Assembly (NCBI GenBank): GCA_014802265.1
Contig: JAAVCP010000052.1
Coordinates: forward strand, 1 to 64,000
DNA from: Bacteroides sp.
GTDB lineage: Bacteria > Bacteroidota > Bacteroidia > Bacteroidales > Muribaculaceae
Direction of reading: 5' to 3'
DNA length: 64,000 nt
In this document: positions 25,482 through 35,298 of the stretch, in pieces
Numbering within the stretch: the stretch's first letter is position 1
Layout: each line of letters opens with the position of its first letter
Made by a program: the position numbers and the translations under genes
The notes under the pieces: generated by a model
Database searches by the model: none
What the model was told of the DNA's origin: nothing
Seen by the model: the letters and a program-made list of their open reading frames with translations, nothing else

Positions 25482-28400
25482 ATGAGAAAACCTAACGTGA
25501 TTCTGACCGGAGTCCTTTTAGGAGTATCGACCTCAGCAATGGCTTTCCTCTCTGTGGAGAAAGCAAGCTTGAGTCTTCCTGAGTCAGCTCAAAAGAAATC
25601 GGAGGCTACTAAACCTACCTCCAAGACCCTACCATTGGCAAAAGTGGCTACGCGAAATGTTGAGTCCGGATTGTATGGATATTCAATCGCAGGTCCTAAT
25701 GCCGGATTTTTCCGTACTGACATTGATGGCACAATAGAGCATCTCTGGAGTCCGGCTAAAGAAAGGTGGCATATGTTTAATGGCTGGATGTATGACGGCA
25801 AGGTTACCGGATTCATACAGCACCAGGAAAACGGAGCCTATGACGGTATAGAACTTGTAGAGCAAGACTTTGAGACAGGTGAGGTGCTCAACAGCCGTAC
25901 GCTTGATGCATCTAACACTAACACATGGTTTACACACTGTACTTATATTCCTGAGAAAGAACTGATTTTCGGTCTTGGTCGTGATGAAATGAACTGGGAT
26001 ACAATGAAGACCATGAACATTAATGACCTGAGCGATATCAACAATCTTCGAACCATCTATTATGACTATCTTATAGTTGCCATTACTTATAATCCTTATG
26101 ACGGCAATATCTATGCTATCACCAGGACAAAGGATTTCATAAGAATCAATCAGGAGAATGGTGAGTATGAGTATCTTTGGTCACTTCCACTCCCGGAGCT
26201 GAACAACGATTACAAGATGGCTTTGACTTATCTTCCCAATGCTGATGAGTATCTTTTCGGAGCCACTCTAAATGATGGTAACTATCCTACTGTTTATTAT
26301 CGCCTTGACCTCGAATCACAGATACTTGCGGAGAGTGCTCAGCTTGGTGATTCAGACGTAATCACATTCTTCATCAATACTGATGAAAAAGACATGGAAG
26401 CTCCTTTGCGTCCTGAATATGTAGGCATGGACTTCCCGAATGGTAGCCTTTCCGGCACATTTAAGTTCACTATGTCGGAAGTTTTGGCTGGTGGAGAGGC
26501 TGCCACTTCTGATCTGACATGGACATTCTATGCTGATGGAGAGGAGACTGCTACCGGCACTGCCGCATGCGGTGCATCTGTAGATGTTGCAGTTGAATTG
26601 TCTCAGGGCATGCATACAATCGAAATGATGACAGCCAATGGTTCTCATTCAGGTCCATCATTTAAAAAGCAGCTTTATATAGGAAAAGACACTCCGAAGG
26701 CTCCGACTAATGTAGTGCTTGCAGAGGGTAACGTTAGCTGGGAAGCCGTAACAGAGGGTGTCAACAACGGTTATCTTGATCTCTCAGATATGTCTTATGA
26801 GGTATATATAAATGATGAATTTATCGGAGAGACAAAGGAGACATCGCTTGACTTTACAATTTCTTCTACTGAAGCATTTGGAAAGCATGTGGCTACCGTA
26901 ACAGCTATATGCAACGATATGGAATCAGTTGCCGGTGTGTCAAATTCAGCTATCTACGGTGCTGCAATGAACTTGGATGTATTCTTCACTCCTAACCAGG
27001 ACGAGGCTGCCTTGTTCTCAACTGCATCTGAAAATGTTGAAAATGCCATAAACTGGGGTTGGGACAGTGGACAAAATGCATTTGCCACCAATTACCCCTG
27101 GAGTGATTCATACGCATGGCTTGTGACTCCGCCCCTCAATATGGACGATGCGGATGTGGTTTATGCTCTTGAATTTGAAGCTAAGTCATCAAATCAGGGA
27201 GGTGCTTTAAGTGTTTATCTTGGATCTTCAAACCAGCCGGAAGATATGACCAAATTATTGGTTGACTCTTTCTCTCCTGTGGTTAATGACTACGCTAAAT
27301 ATCGTGCAATCTTCTGTGTGTCTGAGGCTGCCACAGATTATATAGGCTTCCAGGGTGTTGTTAAGGCTTATACATGTCAGATGTATGTGCGCAACATATC
27401 AGTGGTAAGGACTGATATTCCTACTTCAGCTCCGGGTGTTGTGTCTGAGCTTAATGCCGTAGCAGGTGAGAATGGCGCACTGAATGCAACCGTGACATTC
27501 AATATGCCGACAGTTGACCTTAAAGGACGTGATTTGGCATCTGATGCCGAGGTAAGCGCAACCGTGACTTCAGGTGAGAAGTCTGTTACACTGACAGGTA
27601 CTCCCGGACAGGCTATGAACACTGTTATTGAAACTGTGCAGGGTGACAACGACATCACAGTAACCTCAGCCATTGGTGAGGATGCAGGCGACACCGCAGC
27701 TGTGTCAGTTTACACAGGTATCGACAGCCCGGGCATGCCAGGCAATTTCAAGGCTAAAGCAGGTGAAGATAATAATACAGTTATCTTTACATGGGATGCA
27801 CCATCGGAAGGCGCACAAGGAAAATATTTCGAGGCTAAAGATATTTCTTACAGAATTACTTACCGTGTAGGTTGGTCAACTACTGAAATCAGTGATATTC
27901 CTGTTGATGCTACAGAGTTTACTTACACCATGCCTGAGGGTACAGTGCTTAGTAACTACTCGTTTGTTCTCTATCCTTCCAATGTAGCCGGTGAGGGTGC
28001 TTCTACAAGTGCCACTGTTATGGTGGGTAAGCCTTACGAACTTCCGATGAATGAAGAATTTGAGGGCAACCGTTATACCTATGCTCCTTTTGATGTAGTG
28101 AAGCCCTCAGAAGAATATGCAAGTTCTATGGTATTCTTCCAGGCTCCTTATTACTTCGACGAGATGTTTGAGAAGTATGATCATGGCGCTGTCACTGCGT
28201 TTACTACAGTTGATGGTGACACCAAATCTCGCCTTGTATTCCCGAAATTCTCCACTTCAGATATCAACAGTAATGTAAGCATTCGCATTGAGATCTGGAC
28301 CGGTGAACGTTCAGCTGAAAAGATGACTCTGTTCGGACAAACCTACTTTACTGAAGAACCTGTTGAGATAGGCACAATCGAAAAGGGTACAGGCTGGGCT

Positions 28401-28745
28401 GAAGTTAACTTTAATCTTCCTGAAGAGATGCTGGGTAAGGAATGGTGTGAAATCTTCATTGAAAGTGAGTATGACCGTCCTGACACTTACACTATGATAT
28501 ATTCTTATTCAATTGAATATACAACCGGTGTGAAAGCCGTAGAGACTCTGAATGGAGCAGTCCGTGCTCTTAAAGGCTCAATCTCCATGACAGATCTTGA
28601 GAACGCTGATTATGCAATATATGCTGTCGACGGACGTCTTGTGAAGAGCGGTAAAGTTGAGAGTGCACAGCATATTGTGACTGTTACCCCTGGCACATAT
28701 GTAGTACGTGTTGCAGACAAGTCAACTAAGGTGATTGTGAAATAA
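25482..28745 (+). CDS. Large FN3/jelly-roll surface protein with T9SS tail
   Basis: A 1087-residue secreted protein. It has a signal peptide (LTGVLLGVSTSAMA) and an N-terminal propeller-like region (about 60-310, for example NPYDGNIYAITRTKDFIRIN). A choice-of-anchor module (NWGWDSGQNAF, YAWLVTPPLNMDDADVVYAL) and several FN3 modules (APTNVVLAEGNVSWEAV, VIFTWDAPSEGAQGKYFE) follow, ending in a sorting tail (YAVDGRLVKSG, STKVIVK). It is clearly paralogous to the 1494-residue protein at 38.5-43.0 kb, sharing the order of modules and motifs such as VGKPYELP. It follows the Omp28-like gene by 54 bases, probably in the same operon. Confidence 0.75.
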   Translation: MRKPNVILTGVLLGVSTSAMAFLSVEKASLSLPESAQKKSEATKPTSKTLPLAKVATRNVESGLYGYSIAGPNAGFFRTDIDGTIEHLWSPAKERWHMFNGWMYDGKVTGFIQHQENGAYDGIELVEQDFETGEVLNSRTLDASNTNTWFTHCTYIPEKELIFGLGRDEMNWDTMKTMNINDLSDINNLRTIYYDYLIVAITYNPYDGNIYAITRTKDFIRINQENGEYEYLWSLPLPELNNDYKMALTYLPNADEYLFGATLNDGNYPTVYYRLDLESQILAESAQLGDSDVITFFINTDEKDMEAPLRPEYVGMDFPNGSLSGTFKFTMSEVLAGGEAATSDLTWTFYADGEETATGTAACGASVDVAVELSQGMHTIEMMTANGSHSGPSFKKQLYIGKDTPKAPTNVVLAEGNVSWEAVTEGVNNGYLDLSDMSYEVYINDEFIGETKETSLDFTISSTEAFGKHVATVTAICNDMESVAGVSNSAIYGAAMNLDVFFTPNQDEAALFSTASENVENAINWGWDSGQNAFATNYPWSDSYAWLVTPPLNMDDADVVYALEFEAKSSNQGGALSVYLGSSNQPEDMTKLLVDSFSPVVNDYAKYRAIFCVSEAATDYIGFQGVVKAYTCQMYVRNISVVRTDIPTSAPGVVSELNAVAGENGALNATVTFNMPTVDLKGRDLASDAEVSATVTSGEKSVTLTGTPGQAMNTVIETVQGDNDITVTSAIGEDAGDTAAVSVYTGIDSPGMPGNFKAKAGEDNNTVIFTWDAPSEGAQGKYFEAKDISYRITYRVGWSTTEISDIPVDATEFTYTMPEGTVLSNYSFVLYPSNVAGEGASTSATVMVGKPYELPMNEEFEGNRYTYAPFDVVKPSEEYASSMVFFQAPYYFDEMFEKYDHGAVTAFTTVDGDTKSRLVFPKFSTSDINSNVSIRIEIWTGERSAEKMTLFGQTYFTEEPVEIGTIEKGTGWAEVNFNLPEEMLGKEWCEIFIESEYDRPDTYTMIYSYSIEYTTGVKAVETLNGAVRALKGSISMTDLENADYAIYAVDGRLVKSGKVESAQHIVTVTPGTYVVRVADKSTKVIVK

Positions 28746-28779
28746 TACAAGCGTATCATAACGCAATCTGCAAATAAAG

Positions 28780-28814
28780 ATAGAGACCTTCGAGTCAAAT
28801 CGGAGGTCTCTATT
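28780..28814. terminator. Terminator between convergent genes
   Basis: ATAGAGACC pairs with GGTCTCTAT, extended by TCGA-like pairs, between the FN3 gene and the minus-strand gene. It can serve both directions. Confidence 0.65.
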
Positions 28815-28851
28815 CTATTGTTATCAATTAAGAAATCTAAAAAAGGAATAA

Positions 28852-29919
28852 TCAGTATGTGCGGATGTATGTCCGACCATTGAAAACGAGTCCTTTACTA
28901 TCGGGAGTGGCAGTCAGGACAACCGGGGTGTCGAGTTTCTCCGTCTTTGGAGTCCCGTTATAATACCCTCCTTTGAGTGAGTCATAGCGGTGGGAGAAGA
29001 TAACCTTATTGCCTTCCTGATGACCGTAATATATGTACTCCCCTTCATCAATATGTCCGTTGTCATAGGTGAGCTTGTAATATTCACGGCAAGCGATATC
29101 CTGACCAGACACGACAGTCTCATCTCCCCAGAAATCTAATGAAGCGTTAGTCTTAAAGTTCCCTTTTCCGTCTTTGTCATTGGTCTTGCATTCATATAAT
29201 GTTGGACCGTCTTCACGCCACAGCACAGGTAATGGAGCATCAGTCTTGGCAGTGGCTTCAGATGCTGAAGGTGTGGCTGGTTTATCTTGAACAGGGGTTG
29301 ATTCTTTCATTTTATCAAGCTTCTCAATAGTTCCCTTGCAATCAGTAGTGAAATCTTCTTTTGCTTTTGCGGTGGCTTCAACTGTAAGGGTTGGCAACTG
29401 TTGAGTGCCTGCCGGCAGCAGGCTCTTTACGAGTTCAAGACGAAGTCCGTCAGGACTGATTGATGGGTCTAAGGCAGAAAGACCGTAAATGGTAATGGAA
29501 TCGTTTGGAAGTCTCAGAATGGCACATTTCCCCTTTCGATTGTAGGTATCTTCCCAATCACATATCACTATGCCATTTTTCAGGCGCGGATTCGTTATTT
29601 TCATCTCCTCCCAGTTGGATAGCAATACTTTGGTGCGATAACGTGAAAAACCCGGAGCCTTGGTGCCTGCAAATACCTTACTAAGTTTCTTGGCATTCAT
29701 AAAATCTTTCGGAAGAACCTTAAATGTTGATTCCTTTGTTGTGAACTGCTGAGTGAAATCAGGGGTGCCGTTGATGAAGTCAAGCACTACATACATGTTT
29801 CTACTGGCTGCCATGTTTTTGTCGGCACCTTCATAAATGCCGGCAAGGGGGATTTGGGCATTTACTCCAAATCCTGCAATCATCAAAATGATTGTGGTTA
29901 AAATTAATCTAATTGTCAT
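28852..29919 (-). CDS. Secreted protein of unknown function
   Basis: A 355-residue protein with a signal peptide (LILTTIILMIAGFGVNAQ). The first half resembles no family I know. A Lys/Ala/Thr/Pro-rich linker (about 205-230, PVQDKPATPSASEA) separates it from a C-terminal domain starting at PTLYECKTNDKDGKGNFKTN and ending GLVFNGRTYIRTY. The last domain has regular beta-strand-like spacing and may be a surface or periplasmic binding domain. There is no sorting tail. It is convergent with the FN3 gene and stands alone. Confidence 0.65.
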   Translation of the reverse strand: MTIRLILTTIILMIAGFGVNAQIPLAGIYEGADKNMAASRNMYVVLDFINGTPDFTQQFTTKESTFKVLPKDFMNAKKLSKVFAGTKAPGFSRYRTKVLLSNWEEMKITNPRLKNGIVICDWEDTYNRKGKCAILRLPNDSITIYGLSALDPSISPDGLRLELVKSLLPAGTQQLPTLTVEATAKAKEDFTTDCKGTIEKLDKMKESTPVQDKPATPSASEATAKTDAPLPVLWREDGPTLYECKTNDKDGKGNFKTNASLDFWGDETVVSGQDIACREYYKLTYDNGHIDEGEYIYYGHQEGNKVIFSHRYDSLKGGYYNGTPKTEKLDTPVVLTATPDSKGLVFNGRTYIRTY

Positions 29920-30059
29920 AAGTCATACTATTTTGAGTATTGTTGTTAATTGTAGAGCAGCCATTATTCATTATTAATGACCTTTTTGATCAGAATAGTT
30001 TATTTATCACGAAATACCTTATCATCAAATTTGCCTGTATACACCACAATGAGTTCAGA

Positions 30060-30240
30060 AAGTTTTCAGCCTCTTCAATGCGCTTATGGAGTTAAGGTGT
30101 AATCATTAAATCTTCATGGCTTATGCTGGTAAGTATATAAAGTTTATTTTTTCTACGAATAAATACCGGCTCTCATCTGGGTGCCCTGTCAGAGAAACAG
30201 CGAGACTATTATGGTAATCTCTTACTGATGGAACTTCCAA
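30060..30240 (-). pseudogene. Decayed copy of the Phd/YefM-like antitoxin
   Basis: The gap 29920-30686 holds no intact gene. On the minus strand, the segment starting at 30240 reads LEVPSVRDYHNSLAVS, which aligns with MEALSVSDYRNNLAAS of the antitoxin at 34898-35098. The start ATG is now TTG and the frame breaks at the homolog of residue 40. Flanking promoter DNA (ACACAAAGATAA on the plus strand) is also conserved. No further gene was seen between 30241 and 30550. Confidence 0.75.
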
Positions 30241-30553
30241 ATTTGATAAATTTAAAATTACACAAAGATAACCTATTCTTATTAAAGAACGAAACTATAT
30301 CTATAAAAGTGTGCAAAAGTATGTATAAACTTTCTTTATTTTCTGATATTTTGTGACTCATTTGTCTTTATATCCAGGTAAACGCTTAAACTCACTTTGT
30401 GGAATTAACTGAAAGGATAAGAAGGGTTACTACATTTTGCATCAATCAGGGCTAATATTGATAATTAGCTACTTACATTATTTAAGCATAGTCATAAATT
30501 GGTGATATGACTAAAAAAATAGGGTTTTAGGACTTTTTTGTGACCGGTTTTTC

Positions 30554-30584
30554 TTGGATTCCTATTGCTTGGATTATAATTTTG
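30554..30584 (+). promoter_or_regulatory. Promoter of the secreted protein gene
   Basis: TTG (30554-30556) and TAATTTTG (30577-30584), 20 bases apart. Transcription would start near 30591, leaving a leader of about 95 bases. Confidence 0.65.
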
Positions 30585-30591
30585 CCACCGT

Positions 30592-30686
30592 ATTTCGCGA
30601 AACCCGGAAGGCTTATGCCCGGTCTTTCCCAATCCAATTACTAACCGTCTCCCGAGGGCATAGGAGACATAAAACATCAATAATTT
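30592..30686 (+). promoter_or_regulatory. Structured 5' leader with pseudoknot potential
   Basis: The hairpin GTCTCC (30647-30652)/GGAGAC (30663-30668) has a ten-base loop ending GGGCATA. That loop sequence is complementary to TATGCCC at 30614-30620, so a pseudoknot can form 18 bases before the start codon. A small CCGG-N11-CCGG hairpin lies around the upstream strand. No known riboswitch was recognised; cis-regulation is inferred. Confidence 0.4.
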
Positions 30687-32807
30687 ATGAATCAAGTATT
30701 GCGAATAATTGTTGCGATTACATTTATTCTTCGAGTAGGGGTTCCACTTGCTGAAGGTCAGAATCCTACTATCATACAGTCGAGTCTTACAGACGATGGC
30801 AAAATATTAGTTACGGAGAAACTGTCAAAGGGAGGGTCGGACATTCAGGTTAAGAAATTCCCTAGGAAGGTAGAGGAAGATGTGGTTAGATATACAGTTA
30901 CTCCAAAATATATTTACAGTGAAGAAGATGGTATAGTACCTGGTAATTCTAATTATGCAGTCTCTGAAGATGGATCAGAAATTTATTCATATTTTGAATT
31001 ACATGGCAATGTTATTTCCTCATGGGATCTGCCGGCGGGTATTTATAATTTTATATTTCGTTTTGAAAGCCCTGATGGTATGTTGATTCTTTATAAAGGA
31101 GGAGTGGAGGTAAATTCAAATATGGAGATAGAGGCACGGGCTACTGATGCAAAAGTAAACTATATTGAATGGCAAGCCTTAATGCCTGATGGCTCACAAC
31201 CTGTAGCGTCTATGGAAGATAATGGAAGCTTTTGTTATCCCATGGGTTATACATATATTGCGTGCCAAGATTATTTGTTATACGAATGTGGTTTCTTAGT
31301 GCTTAAGAATGAAGATGAGGATTTGCAAAGAATGCATAATGTATGGACAAATGCTCCTGAGTCTTGTTCTTTTTCACAGGTAATGTGCATAGGAGATAAG
31401 AAAGGAAACTACTATATAGAGATGCCTGCAGTTGGCACTGGAACTCAATTTATTTCCAATGACGTTAACTTGTATAATTGTTATCATTTACATCTTCCGA
31501 AAGATATTACTTCATTAACGAACGGCATCGTACCTGATGTGAATCTAAACTATGCTTGGACCTTTTGTTGGGATACCTATTCTGTAAAGTCGAGGAATAT
31601 TCTAAATGTCAAGTATGATACAGATGATATAGCATATTATTACTGTGGCTATGAAGGGGAAACTTCTTATCGAGGAAAACTTTTTCCCTGTCCTGATATT
31701 ATGACTTATGGTGTGGATGGTAAGTGGTTTGGAATCCAACCTCCTATGCTTAAAATGACTACTACTGATTTTCAATTCCAAAATAATCATCAGAAGGGTT
31801 TAGAAACATGTTTCTTCTACGCTGCATATGATAACTTTGGAATAGACAATACCACTACTATACGCCCTGTTTTTAATCCATATCTTGCATTACCCACTAA
31901 TTGTAATCCTATATTTGGGTATAATACTCCGATAGTAGTCTTTACGCGTCCTAATGAGCAATTTGATTATGCTTATATCGGTAGATATGGTGAAGCTCGT
32001 ACCCTGGATTATCTAAATCAGAATTTTGCTATATATCTTAATGGGAAAAAGGTATGGACAGATTATTTAGACCTTAAGGGATTTTATTATGCTGAGGACT
32101 GGGAACCTGGGGTTGCTTACGAAGATGGAGTGTGGGATTTCGAGATCGAGGATTCCAACCTGGTTATTGATGGACTCTCCACTCTGTCAAAATGTTTCAT
32201 GCATTTTGAAGATAATGACACCGAAAAATTCACATGGCCTACTTTGACAGCCCTTCAGTTTCGTAATATGGAAGATGAGATTACAGATCATTTTACGACT
32301 GCTAATGATGGACGGGTGATTCTTACAGGTGGTATATGGTCTAATGTCGATTATCAATACTTTGATTGTTCTACAGCTGAAGAATTTAAGGTGGAGTATA
32401 GTCCTTACCAAATTAATGATTTTTCTCCTCTTTCAGTAGAAATTGATCCGGAGAAAAGATTTATGCCTGGATATGGTGACTATTATGAGGGATCTTTGAA
32501 TCAAGTGATAAAAGAAAGTGATACAAAATGGTATGATTTACGTGTTACAATTAAGGATGTGGAAGGTAATTATCAGCAGCAAACTATTAGTCCGGCATTT
32601 AAAATAGATAATATTATCACTGGGATTACAAATGCAAGGATTGATGATAACAGACTAAATGTGTATGTTAAATCAAACAGCATAATTGCCCCCTTAGGCT
32701 CACACATTTATACGTATGATGGTCGTATGGTAAAGGGAGATAATCTCGCTCAGGGTATATATATGGTTCGTTGTGGAAACAAAACTGCTAAAGTTGTTAT
32801 TAAGTAA
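30687..32807 (+). CDS. Secreted protein with T9SS tail, otherwise unrecognised
   Basis: A 706-residue secreted protein with a signal peptide (IIVAITFILRVGVPLAEG). It ends in a T9SS-like sorting domain (HIYTYDGRMVKGDNLAQGIY, TAKVVIK). The middle is rich in Tyr, Asp and Asn and looks beta-rich (SSWDLPAGIYNFIFRFESPD), but I cannot assign a family. It is convergent with a TPR-TM-LuxR regulator, repeating the regulator-cargo pattern of the region, and has a strong promoter and a structured leader. Confidence 0.7.
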   Translation: MNQVLRIIVAITFILRVGVPLAEGQNPTIIQSSLTDDGKILVTEKLSKGGSDIQVKKFPRKVEEDVVRYTVTPKYIYSEEDGIVPGNSNYAVSEDGSEIYSYFELHGNVISSWDLPAGIYNFIFRFESPDGMLILYKGGVEVNSNMEIEARATDAKVNYIEWQALMPDGSQPVASMEDNGSFCYPMGYTYIACQDYLLYECGFLVLKNEDEDLQRMHNVWTNAPESCSFSQVMCIGDKKGNYYIEMPAVGTGTQFISNDVNLYNCYHLHLPKDITSLTNGIVPDVNLNYAWTFCWDTYSVKSRNILNVKYDTDDIAYYYCGYEGETSYRGKLFPCPDIMTYGVDGKWFGIQPPMLKMTTTDFQFQNNHQKGLETCFFYAAYDNFGIDNTTTIRPVFNPYLALPTNCNPIFGYNTPIVVFTRPNEQFDYAYIGRYGEARTLDYLNQNFAIYLNGKKVWTDYLDLKGFYYAEDWEPGVAYEDGVWDFEIEDSNLVIDGLSTLSKCFMHFEDNDTEKFTWPTLTALQFRNMEDEITDHFTTANDGRVILTGGIWSNVDYQYFDCSTAEEFKVEYSPYQINDFSPLSVEIDPEKRFMPGYGDYYEGSLNQVIKESDTKWYDLRVTIKDVEGNYQQQTISPAFKIDNIITGITNARIDDNRLNVYVKSNSIIAPLGSHIYTYDGRMVKGDNLAQGIYMVRCGNKTAKVVIK

Positions 32808-32841
32808 TACTCATAGAATGGATTACTTATTTTAAGAATAC

Positions 32842-32880
32842 AGATAGGAGTGTGGTATATAATTTGCCATATTCCTATCT
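32842..32880. terminator. Terminator between convergent genes
   Basis: AGATAGGA and TCCTATCT form the base of the stem, and TGG/CCA continues it after mismatches. It lies between the secreted protein and the module-4 regulator and could serve both. Confidence 0.6.
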
Positions 32881-32894
32881 CCTTGCTAGCCCTG

Positions 32895-34628
32895 TTAATT
32901 TGAATCATTTGAGACATTCTTTTGTGCAATAATAGCTAATTCTTCAAGTTCAGAAGGAGAAGCAGCAGATAGTTGCTTAAGATATACTTCGGTGGGTAAA
33001 TCTGTACCGAGTTTCTTACGCAAGGAATATTTCTGATTCTTTATAGTGCCAAGTGAACGATTCTGTAATTCAGCGATGTCTTTATTAGAAATATTCATCA
33101 ACACAAGCTGTGCCATACGCATTTCAGCATTGGTAAGGTTGGGATGGATATAACGCAGTTTATCCATAAACTCCTGCATTACCTCTTCGTTAGAGTTGTT
33201 AACATGATGAAGTGGTTCGATAGAAATCGAGGAATCTTTCAATCGCATACTTATGTCCGTAAGTTTTTTAGTTGTCGACTCTTCAGAATTAAGAATTTCT
33301 TTGATGTCTTGGTAAATATTTTTATAATTGTCTGCTACCATTGTTGCTGATGACAGTGCTGCATTTCGATTCCCAAGGTTATTTTCAGTAATAGCTTGTT
33401 CATGTTTGCGTTTTTTGTGAAGACGAATGATTATAATTAACAATATGCCGATTCCTATAAGAACTATTATCAGTACTCCAATTAGAGTTATATTACGGAT
33501 ATTTTCAAGCCGTTCACGTTCCAATGATTTCTTTATTTGTCTTGTTTCAAAACGGTCAGTTGCTTGCTTGGTATATGTGCGTTTATATTCTGTTTCAAGA
33601 GAATCTTTTAGATGAATATATTTCTGTAAATAATAATAGGCGAGGGTAGGCTTTCCATCTATTTCAAATATATCGCTTGTAAGAGCATATAAATTAGGCA
33701 CATCAGAGATATGGATTGAATCAGGATGAAGTCGTTTAAGTTCAGTTTTAGCATCTTCAAATTTACCAGTTAACAACAGTAGATGAATATATTCCATACG
33801 AATATTTCCTATTTCTAAAAAAGGAATGTGACTGTTATTTAAGATATACACATGATAAATACTGTCTGCTACTTCATATTCCCCTTTGTCTTTATACAGA
33901 AAGAATTTCTGAGTTATAATACCTTCTTTGTGGCGTTTACTTATACTATATTTTTCTGCCTGAATATACTCAGAATTTGCTGCCTCCCAATCTTTTTGAA
34001 ATCGATAAAATTGACCTTGCATAAGATGTATCAGATAATTTAAATCTTTCCAACCATATTCATTATCTAGTATAGTTCCATGGTCAGATACTATTTTTTT
34101 TGCCTTATCAAGATATTTCTGTGCCAAATCTAATCTTTTAAAAGTCAAATGGAAATCCATTATCCATAAATATAGTATACCATCTCGAAATAATAGGTTT
34201 TTATCTTTGGGTATATCTAAAGATTTCTCAATATCGTCAAACATAGCCTCATAATCTCCTATTAAATAATATGCAGAAGATCGCAACTCGTACACCAGTG
34301 TAATGTTAGTAATGTCTTTCTTCGGTAGTCGTTTTTCTATCCAATTAGAGATATTAATTATATCTCCATACTTTCCTTCATCGCGAAGTTTTTCTTCTTT
34401 TCGTGCATAGTATTGTATTAGTTTTCCTTCTTTTTCTGCTTTGATAAGGGAGTCTTCTAATTCTTTGCTGAGTCCTTCATGTATAGTCACATTAACAGGC
34501 TTATTATCGTCAGCGGATGAATAAAAGCAGGACATGCTTATCCATAATGTTATGATGATAATTATGCATAGTCTTAAGCAGGGATTATTAGTTCGATTAA
34601 AGTCAATTCCTCGTTCAGCTTCTTTCAT
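32895..34628 (-). CDS. TPR-TM-LuxR membrane-tethered regulator (module 4)
   Basis: A hybrid regulator of about 577 residues. A hydrophobic signal (RLCIIIIITLWISMSCFYSS) leads to a periplasmic TPR region, then a membrane helix (ITLIGVLIIVLIGIGILLII), a coiled coil, and a LuxR-like HTH (LTNAEMRMAQLVLMNISNKD, IAELQNRSLGTIKNQKYSL). The track start at 34652 is a TTG overlapping the end of the -7 box TATATTTG (34657-34650), so the ATG at 34628 is chosen. It is convergent with the T9SS-tailed gene at 30.7-32.8 kb. Confidence 0.82.
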   Translation of the reverse strand: MKEAERGIDFNRTNNPCLRLCIIIIITLWISMSCFYSSADDNKPVNVTIHEGLSKELEDSLIKAEKEGKLIQYYARKEEKLRDEGKYGDIINISNWIEKRLPKKDITNITLVYELRSSAYYLIGDYEAMFDDIEKSLDIPKDKNLLFRDGILYLWIMDFHLTFKRLDLAQKYLDKAKKIVSDHGTILDNEYGWKDLNYLIHLMQGQFYRFQKDWEAANSEYIQAEKYSISKRHKEGIITQKFFLYKDKGEYEVADSIYHVYILNNSHIPFLEIGNIRMEYIHLLLLTGKFEDAKTELKRLHPDSIHISDVPNLYALTSDIFEIDGKPTLAYYYLQKYIHLKDSLETEYKRTYTKQATDRFETRQIKKSLERERLENIRNITLIGVLIIVLIGIGILLIIIIRLHKKRKHEQAITENNLGNRNAALSSATMVADNYKNIYQDIKEILNSEESTTKKLTDISMRLKDSSISIEPLHHVNNSNEEVMQEFMDKLRYIHPNLTNAEMRMAQLVLMNISNKDIAELQNRSLGTIKNQKYSLRKKLGTDLPTEVYLKQLSAASPSELEELAIIAQKNVSNDSN

Positions 34629-34649
34629 CGCAGTTTGTTCGGTTGTATC

Positions 34650-34680
34650 CAAATATAATAGGGTAATTTAAATTCACAAA
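34650..34680 (-). promoter_or_regulatory. Promoter of module-4 regulator
   Basis: On the minus strand TTTG (34680-34677) and TATATTTG (34657-34650) are 19 bases apart. The element overlaps the TTG in the track ORF and decides the start at 34628. Confidence 0.65.
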
Positions 34681-34897
34681 AGAGATATATTACAATATGA
34701 CTTCCTGTTATTTATCATTGTAATGACCCTCTAAATATATGACAATAATGTATACCTCTTCATCGTGAATGCAGTATTGTGATATGTGTCGTGAATAAAT
34801 CACGTTCCCACATCCTATTAGTGGCTCTGGGTGACTATTTAATGCTATACATCACAATGAATTAAGGAAGTTTCAATTTCTTCTTTGGTACCACATG

Positions 34898-35098
34898 TCA
34901 CTCGCTGTATGATTGCTCAGCCTCTTCAATGCACTTATGGTGTTCAGGTGTAAGTAGGATATTGTCATTACCTACACTTGTAAGGGTATAAAGTTTATTT
35001 TTTCGACGGATTAATACCGGTTCACCATTAGCGGCTTTGTGAAAGGAGGCTGCAAGATTATTACGATAGTCACTTACTGATAGAGCTTCCATATTCAA
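34898..35098 (-). CDS. Solo Phd/YefM-like antitoxin
   Basis: A 66-residue protein resembling Phd/YefM antitoxins: LSVSDYRNNLAASFHKAANG and PVLIRRKNKLYTLTSV match the N-terminal DNA-binding fold. The C-terminal tail is acidic. No toxin gene follows within the 245 bases to the next gene, so it is a solo or orphan antitoxin. A -7 box (CAAAGATA on plus, 35117-35124) lies upstream. A decayed duplicate lies at 30060-30240. Confidence 0.7.
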   Translation of the reverse strand: MNMEALSVSDYRNNLAASFHKAANGEPVLIRRKNKLYTLTSVGNDNILLTPEHHKCIEEAEQSYSE

Positions 35099-35298
35099 TA
35101 AATTTAAATTTTACACAAAGATAAGCAATTTTTCATTAAGTAACGAAATATTGTTATAATAAAAGTAAAGCTAAGAAATTTTATATATAATTATTCATCC
35201 ATATCATAAGTTTTTCTTGTCAACATAAGCCTTGATCAGGGGGTTAAGCTGATTCCCATATAGCCTTCTTCTTTTAATTCTGCCACTACGTTAACAAT

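Noticed and set aside
30592-30686. Cobalamin or TPP riboswitch
   Set aside because: No GCCACTG B12-box or CTGAGA TPP motif occurs in the leader.
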